Positions 36,542 to 46,463 of a DNA stretch of 64,000 bases are shown here, piece by piece. Source of the DNA: Entomomonas moraniae (GTDB taxonomy: Bacteria; Pseudomonadota; Gammaproteobacteria; Pseudomonadales; Pseudomonadaceae); contig NZ_CP029822.1 of NCBI RefSeq assembly GCF_003991975.1, forward strand, positions 1,364,001 to 1,428,000. The letters are read 5' to 3'. Each line of letters opens with the position of its first letter. The first letter of the stretch is position 1. The notes under the pieces were generated by a model that was not told the DNA's origin, ran no database searches, and worked only from the letters and a program-made list of their open reading frames with translations. The translations under genes and the position numbers were made by a program.

Positions 36542-37559
36542 TTGAGCATCATAATGTGAATCGTTTGGTGGTGAATGCAAATTATGTATCGGTGGATGAG
36601 TCTGATCGGTTTTTGAGTATTTCTGGGTATCAGTTTGATGCATCTACTTATGATTTATTTGCGGCGTTGTTTAATGGGGCTGCTACAATTATTGCCACTA
36701 AGGATAATTTTTTGAATTTGGCAGTGTTTAATCAGTTGTTGGCGGATTATGAAGTGACTAACTTTTTTGCTACCGCTGCCTTTTTTAATACGTTGGTGGA
36801 TGCCGAGTTGCCTAATTTAGCTAGGTTGCGTTATGCCCTTGCTGGAGGTGAGGCGTTATCAGCGGCTCATGTGAATAGGTTTTTGGAGCTTTATCCGCAG
36901 GTTAAGGTGGTGAATGGCTATGGCCCTACGGAAACAACAACGTTTGCGGTGACTTATTTGGCAAATCAGGCAGCTCCTTTTGATCATTCTGTGCCTATTG
37001 GGGTGGCGTTGTCTAATACAGCGCTTTATATTTTGGATGAGCAGCTTGAGCCTGTGCCAATGGGGGCTATTGGTGAGCTTTATATCGGGGGGGCTGGGGT
37101 TGGTCGTGGGTATTTGAATAACCCTGAGTTAACGCGTAAGGTGTTTTTGGCAAATCCGTTCCAAACAGCTGAGGAAAAAGCTGAGGGGTATAATGACCGG
37201 TTGTATAAGACGGGGGATTTGGTTCGTTATTTGCCAAATGGCAATATTGAGTATATTGGCCGTAATGATTTCCAAGTTAAAATCCGTGGCTTTAGGATTG
37301 AGCTTTCTGAGATTGAAAGCCGTTTAATCGGTCATCCTTTGGTTAAGCAAGCGGCTGTATTGGCATTAACAAATGCGAATGGTGGTAAGTATTTGGCTGC
37401 TTATTATGTCGCTGACAGTGCAATGACGCATGAGGCGTTATCGAGTTATTTGCAGCAGTTTTTGCCTGAGTATATGGTGCCAACCGCTTTTGTTTATTTG
37501 AGTGCGTTCCCGCTTAATATGAATGGCAAGCTCGATCGCAAAGCATTGCCTGTGCCTGA
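35993..37559 (+). repeat. Direct repeat copy 2 covering the A2 domain, with one base missing
   Basis: This 1567-bp segment matches 32771-34338. The first 1,029 bases or so are identical apart from the missing T after 36480. All nine base differences lie from 37022 onward (for example GCA/GCG near 37022, CCG/CCA near 37058, and GATCGA/GACCGG near 37196). The offset between copies is 3222 bases, a multiple of three, equal to one C-A-T module unit. Confidence 0.97.
36478..36483 (+). other. Single-base deletion that splits the NRPS reading frame
   Basis: Copy 1 reads ACTCCTCGTG (33252-33261) where copy 2 reads ACTCC-CGTG (36476-36484). The missing T shifts the frame in the A2 domain just upstream of the ATP-binding P-loop (YTSGTTGNPKG), and the upstream frame ends at 36541. 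Insertion of one base restores a single 4942-residue protein. The site is not a long homopolymer. It could be a true lesion or an assembly error favoured by the near-identical repeat. Confidence 0.9.
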
Positions 37560-40500
37560 ACTCATTAATACAGCGTCTTATATTGCTCCCACTAACCCAA
37601 CGGAAACTATTTTCTGCCAACTGTTTGCTAACATCTTAAGAATAGATGAAAAGCAGATCGGTATAGAAGATGACTTCTTTAAACTAGGTGGTGACAGTAT
37701 TAGCAGTATTCAATTGGCTAACCGTGTTCGCCAAAACCTTGGTTACTATCTCTCAATCAAAGATATCTTTAACTACAGAACAATTAAAGGGCTCAGTGAT
37801 TATGTTATTAAAAACCAACATAATAAAGCCTCTCAGATACAATCTGAGCAGGGTATTTTAGCAGGTGACATTACGCCAGCACCTATTCAACAATGGTTTT
37901 TTAATAATGTTACACAAGGTAAATACCAAAACCCAGCGCATTGGAATCAGGCATTCCTCATTAAAGTGCCACAGTTAAACCATACCGTGCTACAACTTAG
38001 TATTGAAAAATTGGTTGAGTACCATGATATTTTACGTGCGACCTATAGCGATGACTTAGGGTATTATCAACAATCGTTGCCACTCGCTTTTGATATTTTA
38101 AATGTTGAAAAACTTTCAGTAACAGACATAGAGCAACAGCTGACACAATGGCAAGATCAGTTCAATCTTAATGATGGCCCACTTTATCATATAGGCTATC
38201 TTGAGGGTTATGCCGATAACATTGCACGCATTCATGTAGCGGTACATCATTTAAATATTGACGCAGTCAGTTGGCGAATCATTAAACATGATTTACAAGC
38301 TATTTATGAGTACTTCACACAACAAGCCACAATAGATGAAACCATCAGTGCTGAAAAAATACTGGGGGCAAAAAGTACCAGTTACCGCCAATGGGTCATG
38401 GCGCAACAAAATTATTCGTCAAAAAAATCGTCTAGCCATGAAAAAGCCTACTGGCAAAACTTGTTAGCAGACTTTGAAGGCTATCAACAACATATTAACC
38501 AATACCGTACCAATACGGTTCATAAGCTGCAATTAACATTGCCAAAAGAACAAACAACTCGTTTATTACGAGAGGCTAACAAGGCTTATCACACCTCTAT
38601 TAATGACCTTTTATTAACAGTATTGGCTAAAGCGTTAACAACCCTATTCAACACACCTGAGCATTATGTGCTATTGGAGGGGCATGGTAGAGAAAAACTA
38701 TTTGATGATATTGATATTAATAACACCGTAGGGTGGTTCACTTGCATGTATCCCGTTAAGTTATGTGCTCAACAAGGTGAATCAGTCCATAACCTCATCG
38801 CGATTAAAGACAGTTTGCGTAGCATTCCTGAACGTGGTTTGGGTTACGGTATTTTAATGGGTTATACCCAACACCCTCTTCCTTCCGTCTGCTTTAACTA
38901 TCTGGGTCAGTTTGATGGACAGGAAGATATACAATGGTCATTCAGCCATGAGAGCTCAGGCATCGCTATATCAGCTAACAATCGCATGACCGATTTCTTA
39001 TCATTAAACGGCGGTATTCTCAATGGACAACTACAGTTTAACGTAGAAGGTTATTTAGCTGTCGATCAGCTTCATACGTTTAATGATGTCTTTACACAGC
39101 AACTTAATGATTTAATCGATCAATTAACAGCCATAGACCGTTCGTACTTAACGCGTTCTGACATTAATGACATTATTTCTCGTGAGTTATTAGATAAATT
39201 ACAAACAAGTAATGAAGTTGAAGCAATTTACCCTGCCAATAGTTTACAGCAAGGTTTTATCTATCATGCTGTTGCCCAAGGCCAGTCAGACAGTGCCTAC
39301 CGTATTCAATTGATTTGGGATTACCATAATCCGATGGATGCAGAGGCCTTCAAAAAAGCATGGCAAATTAGCCAAGCAAACTACCCTGCCCTGCGCTCAC
39401 GCTTTTCTTGGGATGAGGAGTTTATCCAAGTTATCGACAAGCAAAGCAGTTTTGCTTGGGCGCTTATAGACCTTAGCGAGCAAACTCCAGCGCAGCAGTT
39501 AACAAGCCTTGAAGAAATCATTCAAAAAGATCATCAAATTAATTATGATCTAAGCCAAGGCCAGCTCTTTAGAATCTATTTAATTAAATTGGCAGATGCA
39601 CATTACCAATGCTTATTTAACAATCATCACACCATTTTAGATGGTTGGAGTGTACCTGTTCTGTTAAATAATGTGCATCAAAACTATTTATCGATCATTA
39701 ATCAAAAACCTATCGTAGAGCAAACTGACCACTGCTATTTAGCAACTCAGGCCTTTTTGCAGCAAAAAGCAGCAGAAACCGAAGCATTCTGGAATAGCTA
39801 TTTATCCTCACCAATTGAGCCAGAGAGTTTAGATAGCCTTTTAAAAGATGAGTCTCGACATATTAATCTCAGTGATCACAAGTTTATTGTTGACCACCAA
39901 GAACGTTCTATTAACTTCACAGGGCGGCAAGCTGAGCAGCTCAAAGCATTCTGCCGTAAACATGACTTTACCATCAATGCCCTTATGCAGTACTGCTGGC
40001 ACCAACAACTAAGTCTTCATGGTAATACGAAGACAACAACCGTAGGGATGACAGTATCAGGTAGAAACTTGCCTATTGATGGTATAGAAACCTCCGTAGG
40101 GCTTTATATTAATACCCTGCCTGTTACTTTGAACCATGAGGATGGCCGTATTATTGACACGATTAAGTTACTGCAAACGCATATTAATAATGTCAATAAT
40201 CACAGCAATATCAACCTGACTAAATTACAACGTTCAGGAACGCGCCTCTTTAACTCATTGTTTGTTTTTGAAAACTACCCTATTTCAGAGACGCACAATG
40301 AGCAAATAAAACTAACCTTTAAAGAGGGTAAAGAGAAACTAGATTATCCATTAGGTATTGTTGCTTTTGAAAATGCACAACAAATCACCCTCAAGATAAA
40401 ATATGCAGGTGAGTTATTTAGTGAGCAAGCCATTGAGCGTGTTTTACAGGGGATCAACCTCACCTTGAAACAATTACTTGCTAACCCAATGGTATTAGTC

Positions 40501-43500
40501 AAAGAGCTACAACTGATAACAGCTGAGGAGTATCACCATCTTATAAAAGAACAAACGCAAACGGTTATTCCTTTTCCTAAACATAAATTAGTCAACCAAT
40601 TGTTTGAGGAACAGGTACAAAAAACACCTGATGCGTGGGCGCTAGTGTATGAAGATATTCGCTTTACCTATCAGGAGCTCAATGACTATGCTAATCAACT
40701 CGCTCATTATTTAATCACCACTCTTGAGACTAAACCGGATGATTTAATTGGCTTGTATTTAGATAAGTCTGAACACATGGCTATTGCTATTTTAGCCATA
40801 CTAAAAGCAGGAGCAGCTTATGTGCCTATGAGCCCACAAGCACCTGTTGAAAGAATTCAGCACATGGTTAATGACACCAACGCTAAAGCTATATTAACCA
40901 ACGCGGTGTATCAAGATTATCTTAATCAATTAATGGATTCATCAAACAAGGTAATTGCTATTGATGCGCCAACCTTCACTAGCAAAATTGTACAAGGTGA
41001 TAAGCATAATCCAATAACACAAACGCAATCAAACCATCTTGCTTATATTATTTATACCAGTGGTACAACGGGTAATCCTAAAGGGGTGATGATTGAACAT
41101 CATTCGCTTATTAATATGGCAACCTTGCAGCAAGATATTTTAAATTTGAATCCGAAGCATGGTCAAAAAAATGTACTCTGGTATTCTAGCTATGTCTTTG
41201 ATGCTCATGCTTTTGAACTGTATAACAGCCTACTAAATGGGCATTGCTTACATATCCTTACTGAAGAAAAACGCCTCAACTTCAATGCGCTATCTGATTA
41301 CATAACAGACCATCGTATTGATCTTGCATTTATACCTCCAGCCCTGCTTGATAAGAACGAATTGCTCAGTATTCCTATATTGGCTATTGGCGGCGAGTCT
41401 GCTAATCCTGAGGTTGTTAATCAATATTGCCAGCATGAAACTACGCTTATTAATCTTTATGGCCCCACTGAGACAACCATTTGGGCGACTACGCATCCTT
41501 ATCAAAAGGTTGATATCAGTAATAACATTGGTAAAGCCAATAAAAACTTTTATCTTTATATCTTAGACGAGCATTTTCGCCCTGTCCCCCAAGGGGTTAA
41601 AGGTGAGCTTTACATTGGTGGGTTCGGTGTTGGGCGTGGTTATTTAAACAATACCGAATTAACAAACCGTGTATTTATTGCTAACCCCTTCCAAAGTGCA
41701 GAAGAAAAGGCACATGGATACAATGACCGCTTATATAAAACAGGAGATCTTGTCCGCTACTTAGCCAATGGTGATGTAGAGTATATTGGCCGTAATGACT
41801 TCCAAGTAAAAATCCGTGGTTTTAGAATTGAGTTAGGAGAAATTGAAGCACGCCTAGCTAGCCACCCTGAAATTAAGCAAACATTAGTGATGGCACTTAG
41901 CAATAGTTTAGGCACTAAATACTTAGCCGCTTACTATGTAGCTAAACGAGCGTTATCTCAAGAAAGTTTGGTGGAGTATTTACAACAGTTTCTACCTGAC
42001 TACATGCTTCCCTCAGCATTTGTTCATTTAACGGCTATGCCGATTAGCATTAACGGCAAAATCGATCGTAAGGCATTACCTACGCCATCATTAGTGCTAA
42101 TGGATACTTACATTGCACCAACAACGTCCACTGAAAAAACTTTGGCTGATTTATTCGCTGAATTACTGGGACTAACGCCAGATCAAGTCAGTACCAACAG
42201 TGACTTTTTTGGGTTAGGTGGCGACAGTATTTTGGCCATTAAACTATCAAGCAAAATAGGCAAAGTATTCAATAAAACTGTGCCTATTAATGAAATTTTT
42301 ACCAAACGTACTATACAAGCATTGGCTATCTTCTTAGATGAAGTAGAAGAAGGTCAACAACGGATTATAGCACCTGTTATTCAGCATCCAGAAGAACAGC
42401 GTTTATCTTTTGCTCAAGAGCGTTTATGGTTTATTGAGAGCTATGAGAATGGTAGTAACGCTTATAACATTCCGCTAGTTTTCAAACTGGCAGAAAATAC
42501 TGATTATAACGCTATAGAGCAAGCGCTCACCGAAGTTGTTAATCGCCATGAAATACTACGTTCAGTGATTAAAACTAATGTGGAGGGCGCAGGTTATCAA
42601 CGTGTTATAAACCTACAAGAAAATCCTTTAGTGATTAATCATCAAGTATGTGAAAGTAAAATAATTTTAGATAATTATCTTTATAATCATGCCCATAAAA
42701 TATTCATACTTGATCAAGAACTGCCTATTTCTATTAATCGCTATCTATTAGACCATGAGTATTATATAAGCATTGTTATTCATCACATTGCTTTTGATGG
42801 TTGGTCTACGGATTTGTTGATTAAAGAGCTTATACAGTGCTATCAACAAATTACTCAACAACAGCCTATCAACTTAGCGCCTGTTGATGTTCAATATAAA
42901 GACTTTGCTCTCTGGCAACGTCATTACTTACAAGGTGATGTTCTTGCACAACAACTGCAATATTGGCAACAACAGTTGGGAGATTATGAACCATTGAACT
43001 TACCTACAGATTATCCTCGCCCTGCTCAAGTCAATTATGATGGCATGGATATGATGTTTGAATTAGGCAGCGAGCTTAGCCATGCATTACGCACAATAGC
43101 CGCTGAATCAAAAGTCAGTTTATATACCGTGTTACTCAGTGGTTATTATTTACTACTCAGTGCCTTTAGTAATCAACGTGATATAGTCATTGGCACGCCT
43201 ATCGCAGGAAGACATCATCAAGGTATTGAAAACACCATTGGTTTTTTCGTTAATATGTTGGCGTTGAGAACCTCCATCAATCCTGAAGATAGCCTACAAG
43301 CGTTTATTGAACAAACTAGCCAACATGTTCTTGATGCACAAAAATATCAAGACTTGCCGTTTGAAAAACTGGTTGATTCATTACAGCTTGAAAAAGATGC
43401 CTCAAGGCATCCTATTTTTCAAGTTATGTTTGGTGTCCAATCTTTTGCAAGCCCAATAACATCAGAATTTGAGTCGTTATTTACACCATATAAAACCAAG

Positions 43501-46281
43501 CATGCTCAATATCAACCTGCAAAGTTCGATATCACTACGTTACTAGATGACTCACAACCCTCTATTACAGGGGTATTTAACTATGCAACCAGTCTATTTA
43601 GTGAACAAACTATTGCATACTATATTTCTGTTTATCAGCATATTCTAGAACAGATAGTCACGTTGTATAAAAAACAACAATCCATTGCTGAGCTACAACT
43701 TTTAACACCTAATAGTCACCATCAAGTGATTACGCAATGGAACCAAACACGATGCAGTTACCCTACTGATGCCACTATCCCGATGCTATTTGAACAACAA
43801 GTGCAAAGAACACCGGAAAATACGGCAGTGATTTATGAGCAAGAGAGCATCACCTACCAAGCACTTAATGCACAAGCGAATCAACTCGCTTATTATTTGA
43901 GGGCTAACTTTGCCATACAACCTGATGATTTTGTTGCGCTATGTTTAGATCGCTCAAAACACATGCCTATTAGTATATTAGCAATCCTTAAGGCTGGTGG
44001 CGCGTATGTTCCTATGGACCCACAAGCCCCTGATGATCGTATTGTCTATATGCTAAATGATACCAAAGCCAAAGTAATATTAACTACTCATAAGAGTTAT
44101 GAAAAAATCAAAGCATTGGTAAATCCAGAACAAACTGTTATTAATCTACAAGATGAGGATAACATAAGAGCAATAAGCCATTACCCTGTGAATAACCTAC
44201 CACATTTAGCAAAGCCACACCACTTGGCATATGTGATCTATACTAGTGGTACAACAGGTAATCCTAAAGGCGTAATGTTAGAACACCAAGGGGTTGTTAA
44301 TCGGATTAATTGGATGCATAAACAATATCCTATTACAGAACAAGACCACATCTTACAAAAAACTAACTACACCTTTGATGTTTCTGTGTGGGAGTTATTC
44401 TGGGCCCACTGGTATGGCGCTTGTATTGTATTTGCCAACTCAGAGCTTTACAAAGACAATGTTTATTTGGCACAGCTTATTGAGTCAGAAAAAATAACTG
44501 TTTTGCATTTTGTGCCATCAATGTTGGTTGCCTTTATCGAAACACTCGAAGCACAACCAGAGCTTCAATTAAAAGTACAGTCATTAAAATACATCTTCTG
44601 TAGTGGAGAAGCACTCAATCTCTATGAGGTAAAAAAATGTCAGCAGTTAATTCCTTCTTGTGAGATACACAACCTCTATGGACCAACTGAAGCAACCGTA
44701 GATGTTTTGTATTACGATTGTAATAACCCTGACATCAAACAAGTACTTATTGGTAAACCTATCGATAATACCAGTGCCTATGTACTTAATGAGTTGTTAC
44801 AACCAGTCCCTATCGGCGGTATTGGTGAGCTGTATGTAGGGGGTGATGGTCTGGCACGTGGTTATCTAAATAACCCTACTCTAACGCAAGAAAGGTTTAT
44901 TACCAATCCATTCCAAACACTGCTGGAGCAACAACAAAACTACAATGGCCGTATTTACAAAACAGGAGATCTTGTCCGTTCATTGGCTGATGGCAATATC
45001 CAATACTTAGGCCGTAATGACTTCCAAGTTAAGATTCGTGGTTTTAGAATAGAACTTGGTGAAATAGAGGCACGACTAACACTTTACCCTGCTATCAACT
45101 ATTGTGTTGTGATCGCCTACGAGCAAGCTAGCGGTAGTAAATACCTCGTTGCTTATTATGTGGCGGCTCAAAGTATTGATGAGCAATTACTGTCTCGTCA
45201 CCTGCATGAAACATTGCCTAGTTACATGATACCCAGTGCATTTATTCATTTAACAGAGTTACCTATTACCTCCAATGGTAAACTTAATAGAAAAGCACTA
45301 CCTAAACCAGAGCTAACCGACAAGGTTGAATACATTGCACCAGAGAATATGGTTGAAATAACACTCTGTGATATTTTTGCAAGTATCTTAAAAATCTCTG
45401 CCAGTGAAATCAGCATGGCCGATAACTTCTTCAAACTTGGTGGTAATAGTATTTTAGCCATGATGTTAAACAATCGGATTAATGAAGCATTCCAAATTAA
45501 ATTACGTTTGGTTGACATACTTAATACGCAAACTATTCGCGAGTTGGCTCAAAAAATTGCCAATACTCAACAATTATTTAACCCTGTTGTTTCACTTAAT
45601 ACAGCGATTAATAAACCGGTCATATTAATGATCCATCCAGGTATTGGCGGTTGTGATGTTTATAGCGCCCTGGCGAATAAACTTACAGACCATTACCAAT
45701 GTCAGGGCATTGACTCTTATAATTTCTATCATGAGAATAAAATAGATGATCTTTATGTATTAACCCAATACTATCTCAATCACATACAAAAAATACTCGC
45801 TCTTAATGAACCTATTATTTTACTGGGTTGGTCATTAGGCGGGCATATTGCATTGGAAATGGCAACGTATTTTGAAGCCCTTGGTATTAATAATATCAAA
45901 GTCTATTTACTAGATACGTGGCTATTAGATAAAGAAGATATAGCTAATACTAACAACCCGATCGAGCTCGCTTATGCTATGAAAGAGCTCAATATTCCTG
46001 ATAGTTTAAAAACGAAAGTTGAGTCATTGGCTGAAATAGACAGTAGGCTAGTCGTTCAACCTCTTTCTGCTGTGCTTGAAAAAACTCAAATTGTTTTATT
46101 CAAAGCGACACAAGCAAGAGAACACTCACCAGAGCTTTATGAAAAATATCCCTACAATAATATTGATCGTTATATTCATTCACCTGATCAACTACGAGTT
46201 GTTGAATTGAATTGTGATCACTATCAAATCATCAATCAGGAGAGCATAATTATAAATCATCTTATTGAATTAGTTAATTAA
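36487..46281 (+). CDS. NRPS continuation: rest of A2, T-E, C-A-T, C-A-T-TE
   Basis: This frame codes 3264 residues, but it is the continuation of the gene beginning at 31454; its first codon is an arbitrary TTG and no ribosome-binding site is seen. The order is: rest of A2 (P-loop to A10), T2 (S404, LGGDS as expected before epimerisation), E (about 455-900, HHLNIDAVSW at 587 and EGHGRE), C3 of the D-Cys-Leu type after E (IYPANSLQQGFIYH, HHTILDGWS at 1047), A3 (about 1355-1870), T3 (S1914), C4 (HHIAFDGWS), A4 (about 2420-2945), T4 (S2988), TE (about 3025-3264, GWSLGG, S3116, closing His in CDHYQI). A4 pocket residues D-V-W-H-F-S-L-V-D are the classic serine code. A3 gives D-A-F-F-A-G-L-I-W, which I cannot assign. 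A strong terminator follows the stop. Confidence 0.93.
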   Translation: MAYAIYTSGTTGNPKGTLIEHHNVNRLVVNANYVSVDESDRFLSISGYQFDASTYDLFAALFNGAATIIATKDNFLNLAVFNQLLADYEVTNFFATAAFFNTLVDAELPNLARLRYALAGGEALSAAHVNRFLELYPQVKVVNGYGPTETTTFAVTYLANQAAPFDHSVPIGVALSNTALYILDEQLEPVPMGAIGELYIGGAGVGRGYLNNPELTRKVFLANPFQTAEEKAEGYNDRLYKTGDLVRYLPNGNIEYIGRNDFQVKIRGFRIELSEIESRLIGHPLVKQAAVLALTNANGGKYLAAYYVADSAMTHEALSSYLQQFLPEYMVPTAFVYLSAFPLNMNGKLDRKALPVPELINTASYIAPTNPTETIFCQLFANILRIDEKQIGIEDDFFKLGGDSISSIQLANRVRQNLGYYLSIKDIFNYRTIKGLSDYVIKNQHNKASQIQSEQGILAGDITPAPIQQWFFNNVTQGKYQNPAHWNQAFLIKVPQLNHTVLQLSIEKLVEYHDILRATYSDDLGYYQQSLPLAFDILNVEKLSVTDIEQQLTQWQDQFNLNDGPLYHIGYLEGYADNIARIHVAVHHLNIDAVSWRIIKHDLQAIYEYFTQQATIDETISAEKILGAKSTSYRQWVMAQQNYSSKKSSSHEKAYWQNLLADFEGYQQHINQYRTNTVHKLQLTLPKEQTTRLLREANKAYHTSINDLLLTVLAKALTTLFNTPEHYVLLEGHGREKLFDDIDINNTVGWFTCMYPVKLCAQQGESVHNLIAIKDSLRSIPERGLGYGILMGYTQHPLPSVCFNYLGQFDGQEDIQWSFSHESSGIAISANNRMTDFLSLNGGILNGQLQFNVEGYLAVDQLHTFNDVFTQQLNDLIDQLTAIDRSYLTRSDINDIISRELLDKLQTSNEVEAIYPANSLQQGFIYHAVAQGQSDSAYRIQLIWDYHNPMDAEAFKKAWQISQANYPALRSRFSWDEEFIQVIDKQSSFAWALIDLSEQTPAQQLTSLEEIIQKDHQINYDLSQGQLFRIYLIKLADAHYQCLFNNHHTILDGWSVPVLLNNVHQNYLSIINQKPIVEQTDHCYLATQAFLQQKAAETEAFWNSYLSSPIEPESLDSLLKDESRHINLSDHKFIVDHQERSINFTGRQAEQLKAFCRKHDFTINALMQYCWHQQLSLHGNTKTTTVGMTVSGRNLPIDGIETSVGLYINTLPVTLNHEDGRIIDTIKLLQTHINNVNNHSNINLTKLQRSGTRLFNSLFVFENYPISETHNEQIKLTFKEGKEKLDYPLGIVAFENAQQITLKIKYAGELFSEQAIERVLQGINLTLKQLLANPMVLVKELQLITAEEYHHLIKEQTQTVIPFPKHKLVNQLFEEQVQKTPDAWALVYEDIRFTYQELNDYANQLAHYLITTLETKPDDLIGLYLDKSEHMAIAILAILKAGAAYVPMSPQAPVERIQHMVNDTNAKAILTNAVYQDYLNQLMDSSNKVIAIDAPTFTSKIVQGDKHNPITQTQSNHLAYIIYTSGTTGNPKGVMIEHHSLINMATLQQDILNLNPKHGQKNVLWYSSYVFDAHAFELYNSLLNGHCLHILTEEKRLNFNALSDYITDHRIDLAFIPPALLDKNELLSIPILAIGGESANPEVVNQYCQHETTLINLYGPTETTIWATTHPYQKVDISNNIGKANKNFYLYILDEHFRPVPQGVKGELYIGGFGVGRGYLNNTELTNRVFIANPFQSAEEKAHGYNDRLYKTGDLVRYLANGDVEYIGRNDFQVKIRGFRIELGEIEARLASHPEIKQTLVMALSNSLGTKYLAAYYVAKRALSQESLVEYLQQFLPDYMLPSAFVHLTAMPISINGKIDRKALPTPSLVLMDTYIAPTTSTEKTLADLFAELLGLTPDQVSTNSDFFGLGGDSILAIKLSSKIGKVFNKTVPINEIFTKRTIQALAIFLDEVEEGQQRIIAPVIQHPEEQRLSFAQERLWFIESYENGSNAYNIPLVFKLAENTDYNAIEQALTEVVNRHEILRSVIKTNVEGAGYQRVINLQENPLVINHQVCESKIILDNYLYNHAHKIFILDQELPISINRYLLDHEYYISIVIHHIAFDGWSTDLLIKELIQCYQQITQQQPINLAPVDVQYKDFALWQRHYLQGDVLAQQLQYWQQQLGDYEPLNLPTDYPRPAQVNYDGMDMMFELGSELSHALRTIAAESKVSLYTVLLSGYYLLLSAFSNQRDIVIGTPIAGRHHQGIENTIGFFVNMLALRTSINPEDSLQAFIEQTSQHVLDAQKYQDLPFEKLVDSLQLEKDASRHPIFQVMFGVQSFASPITSEFESLFTPYKTKHAQYQPAKFDITTLLDDSQPSITGVFNYATSLFSEQTIAYYISVYQHILEQIVTLYKKQQSIAELQLLTPNSHHQVITQWNQTRCSYPTDATIPMLFEQQVQRTPENTAVIYEQESITYQALNAQANQLAYYLRANFAIQPDDFVALCLDRSKHMPISILAILKAGGAYVPMDPQAPDDRIVYMLNDTKAKVILTTHKSYEKIKALVNPEQTVINLQDEDNIRAISHYPVNNLPHLAKPHHLAYVIYTSGTTGNPKGVMLEHQGVVNRINWMHKQYPITEQDHILQKTNYTFDVSVWELFWAHWYGACIVFANSELYKDNVYLAQLIESEKITVLHFVPSMLVAFIETLEAQPELQLKVQSLKYIFCSGEALNLYEVKKCQQLIPSCEIHNLYGPTEATVDVLYYDCNNPDIKQVLIGKPIDNTSAYVLNELLQPVPIGGIGELYVGGDGLARGYLNNPTLTQERFITNPFQTLLEQQQNYNGRIYKTGDLVRSLADGNIQYLGRNDFQVKIRGFRIELGEIEARLTLYPAINYCVVIAYEQASGSKYLVAYYVAAQSIDEQLLSRHLHETLPSYMIPSAFIHLTELPITSNGKLNRKALPKPELTDKVEYIAPENMVEITLCDIFASILKISASEISMADNFFKLGGNSILAMMLNNRINEAFQIKLRLVDILNTQTIRELAQKIANTQQLFNPVVSLNTAINKPVILMIHPGIGGCDVYSALANKLTDHYQCQGIDSYNFYHENKIDDLYVLTQYYLNHIQKILALNEPIILLGWSLGGHIALEMATYFEALGINNIKVYLLDTWLLDKEDIANTNNPIELAYAMKELNIPDSLKTKVESLAEIDSRLVVQPLSAVLEKTQIVLFKATQAREHSPELYEKYPYNNIDRYIHSPDQLRVVELNCDHYQIINQESIIINHLIELVN

Positions 46282-46286
46282 TCTAA

Positions 46287-46320
46287 AAAAACCGCTAACA
46301 CCTAATTATTAGCGGTTTTC
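46287..46320 (+). terminator. Intrinsic terminator of the NRPS gene
   Basis: AAAACCGCTAA (46288-46298) pairs with TTAGCGGTTTT (46309-46319), a perfect 11-bp stem with a 10-base loop, starting 6 bases after the stop codon. It isolates the NRPS from the fimbrial operon downstream. Confidence 0.9.
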
Positions 46321-46386
46321 AAATTGTATTATTTTTTAACTAGCATTACAAAAAAAAAGTATAGACCTTAAAAAAACGAAGATTAC

Positions 46387-46427
46387 AAACACCTCAAACA
46401 TGAAATAATTTCATAATCAAGGTGTTT
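46387..46427. terminator. Second hairpin in the NRPS-fimbria intergenic region
   Basis: AAACACCT (46387-46394) pairs with AGGTGTTT (46420-46427), and a nested palindrome ATGAAAT/ATTTCAT lies inside. A short T-run follows (TTTCTTCT). It could be a backup terminator or part of the fimbrial control region. Confidence 0.45.
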
Positions 46428-46447
46428 CTTCTATTGCTTCATCACTT

Positions 46448-46463
46448 TGTGAAACACATCACA
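46448..46463. promoter_or_regulatory. Perfect CRP/Vfr-type binding site
   Basis: TGTGA-AACACA-TCACA matches the CRP/Vfr core TGTGA-N6-TCACA at all ten defined positions, and the flanks add TT and AA symmetrically. It lies 367 bases upstream of the pilin start in a 548-base intergenic region that otherwise contains only terminators. cAMP control of fimbriae is common. The distance suggests a long leader or an upstream promoter. Confidence 0.65.
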
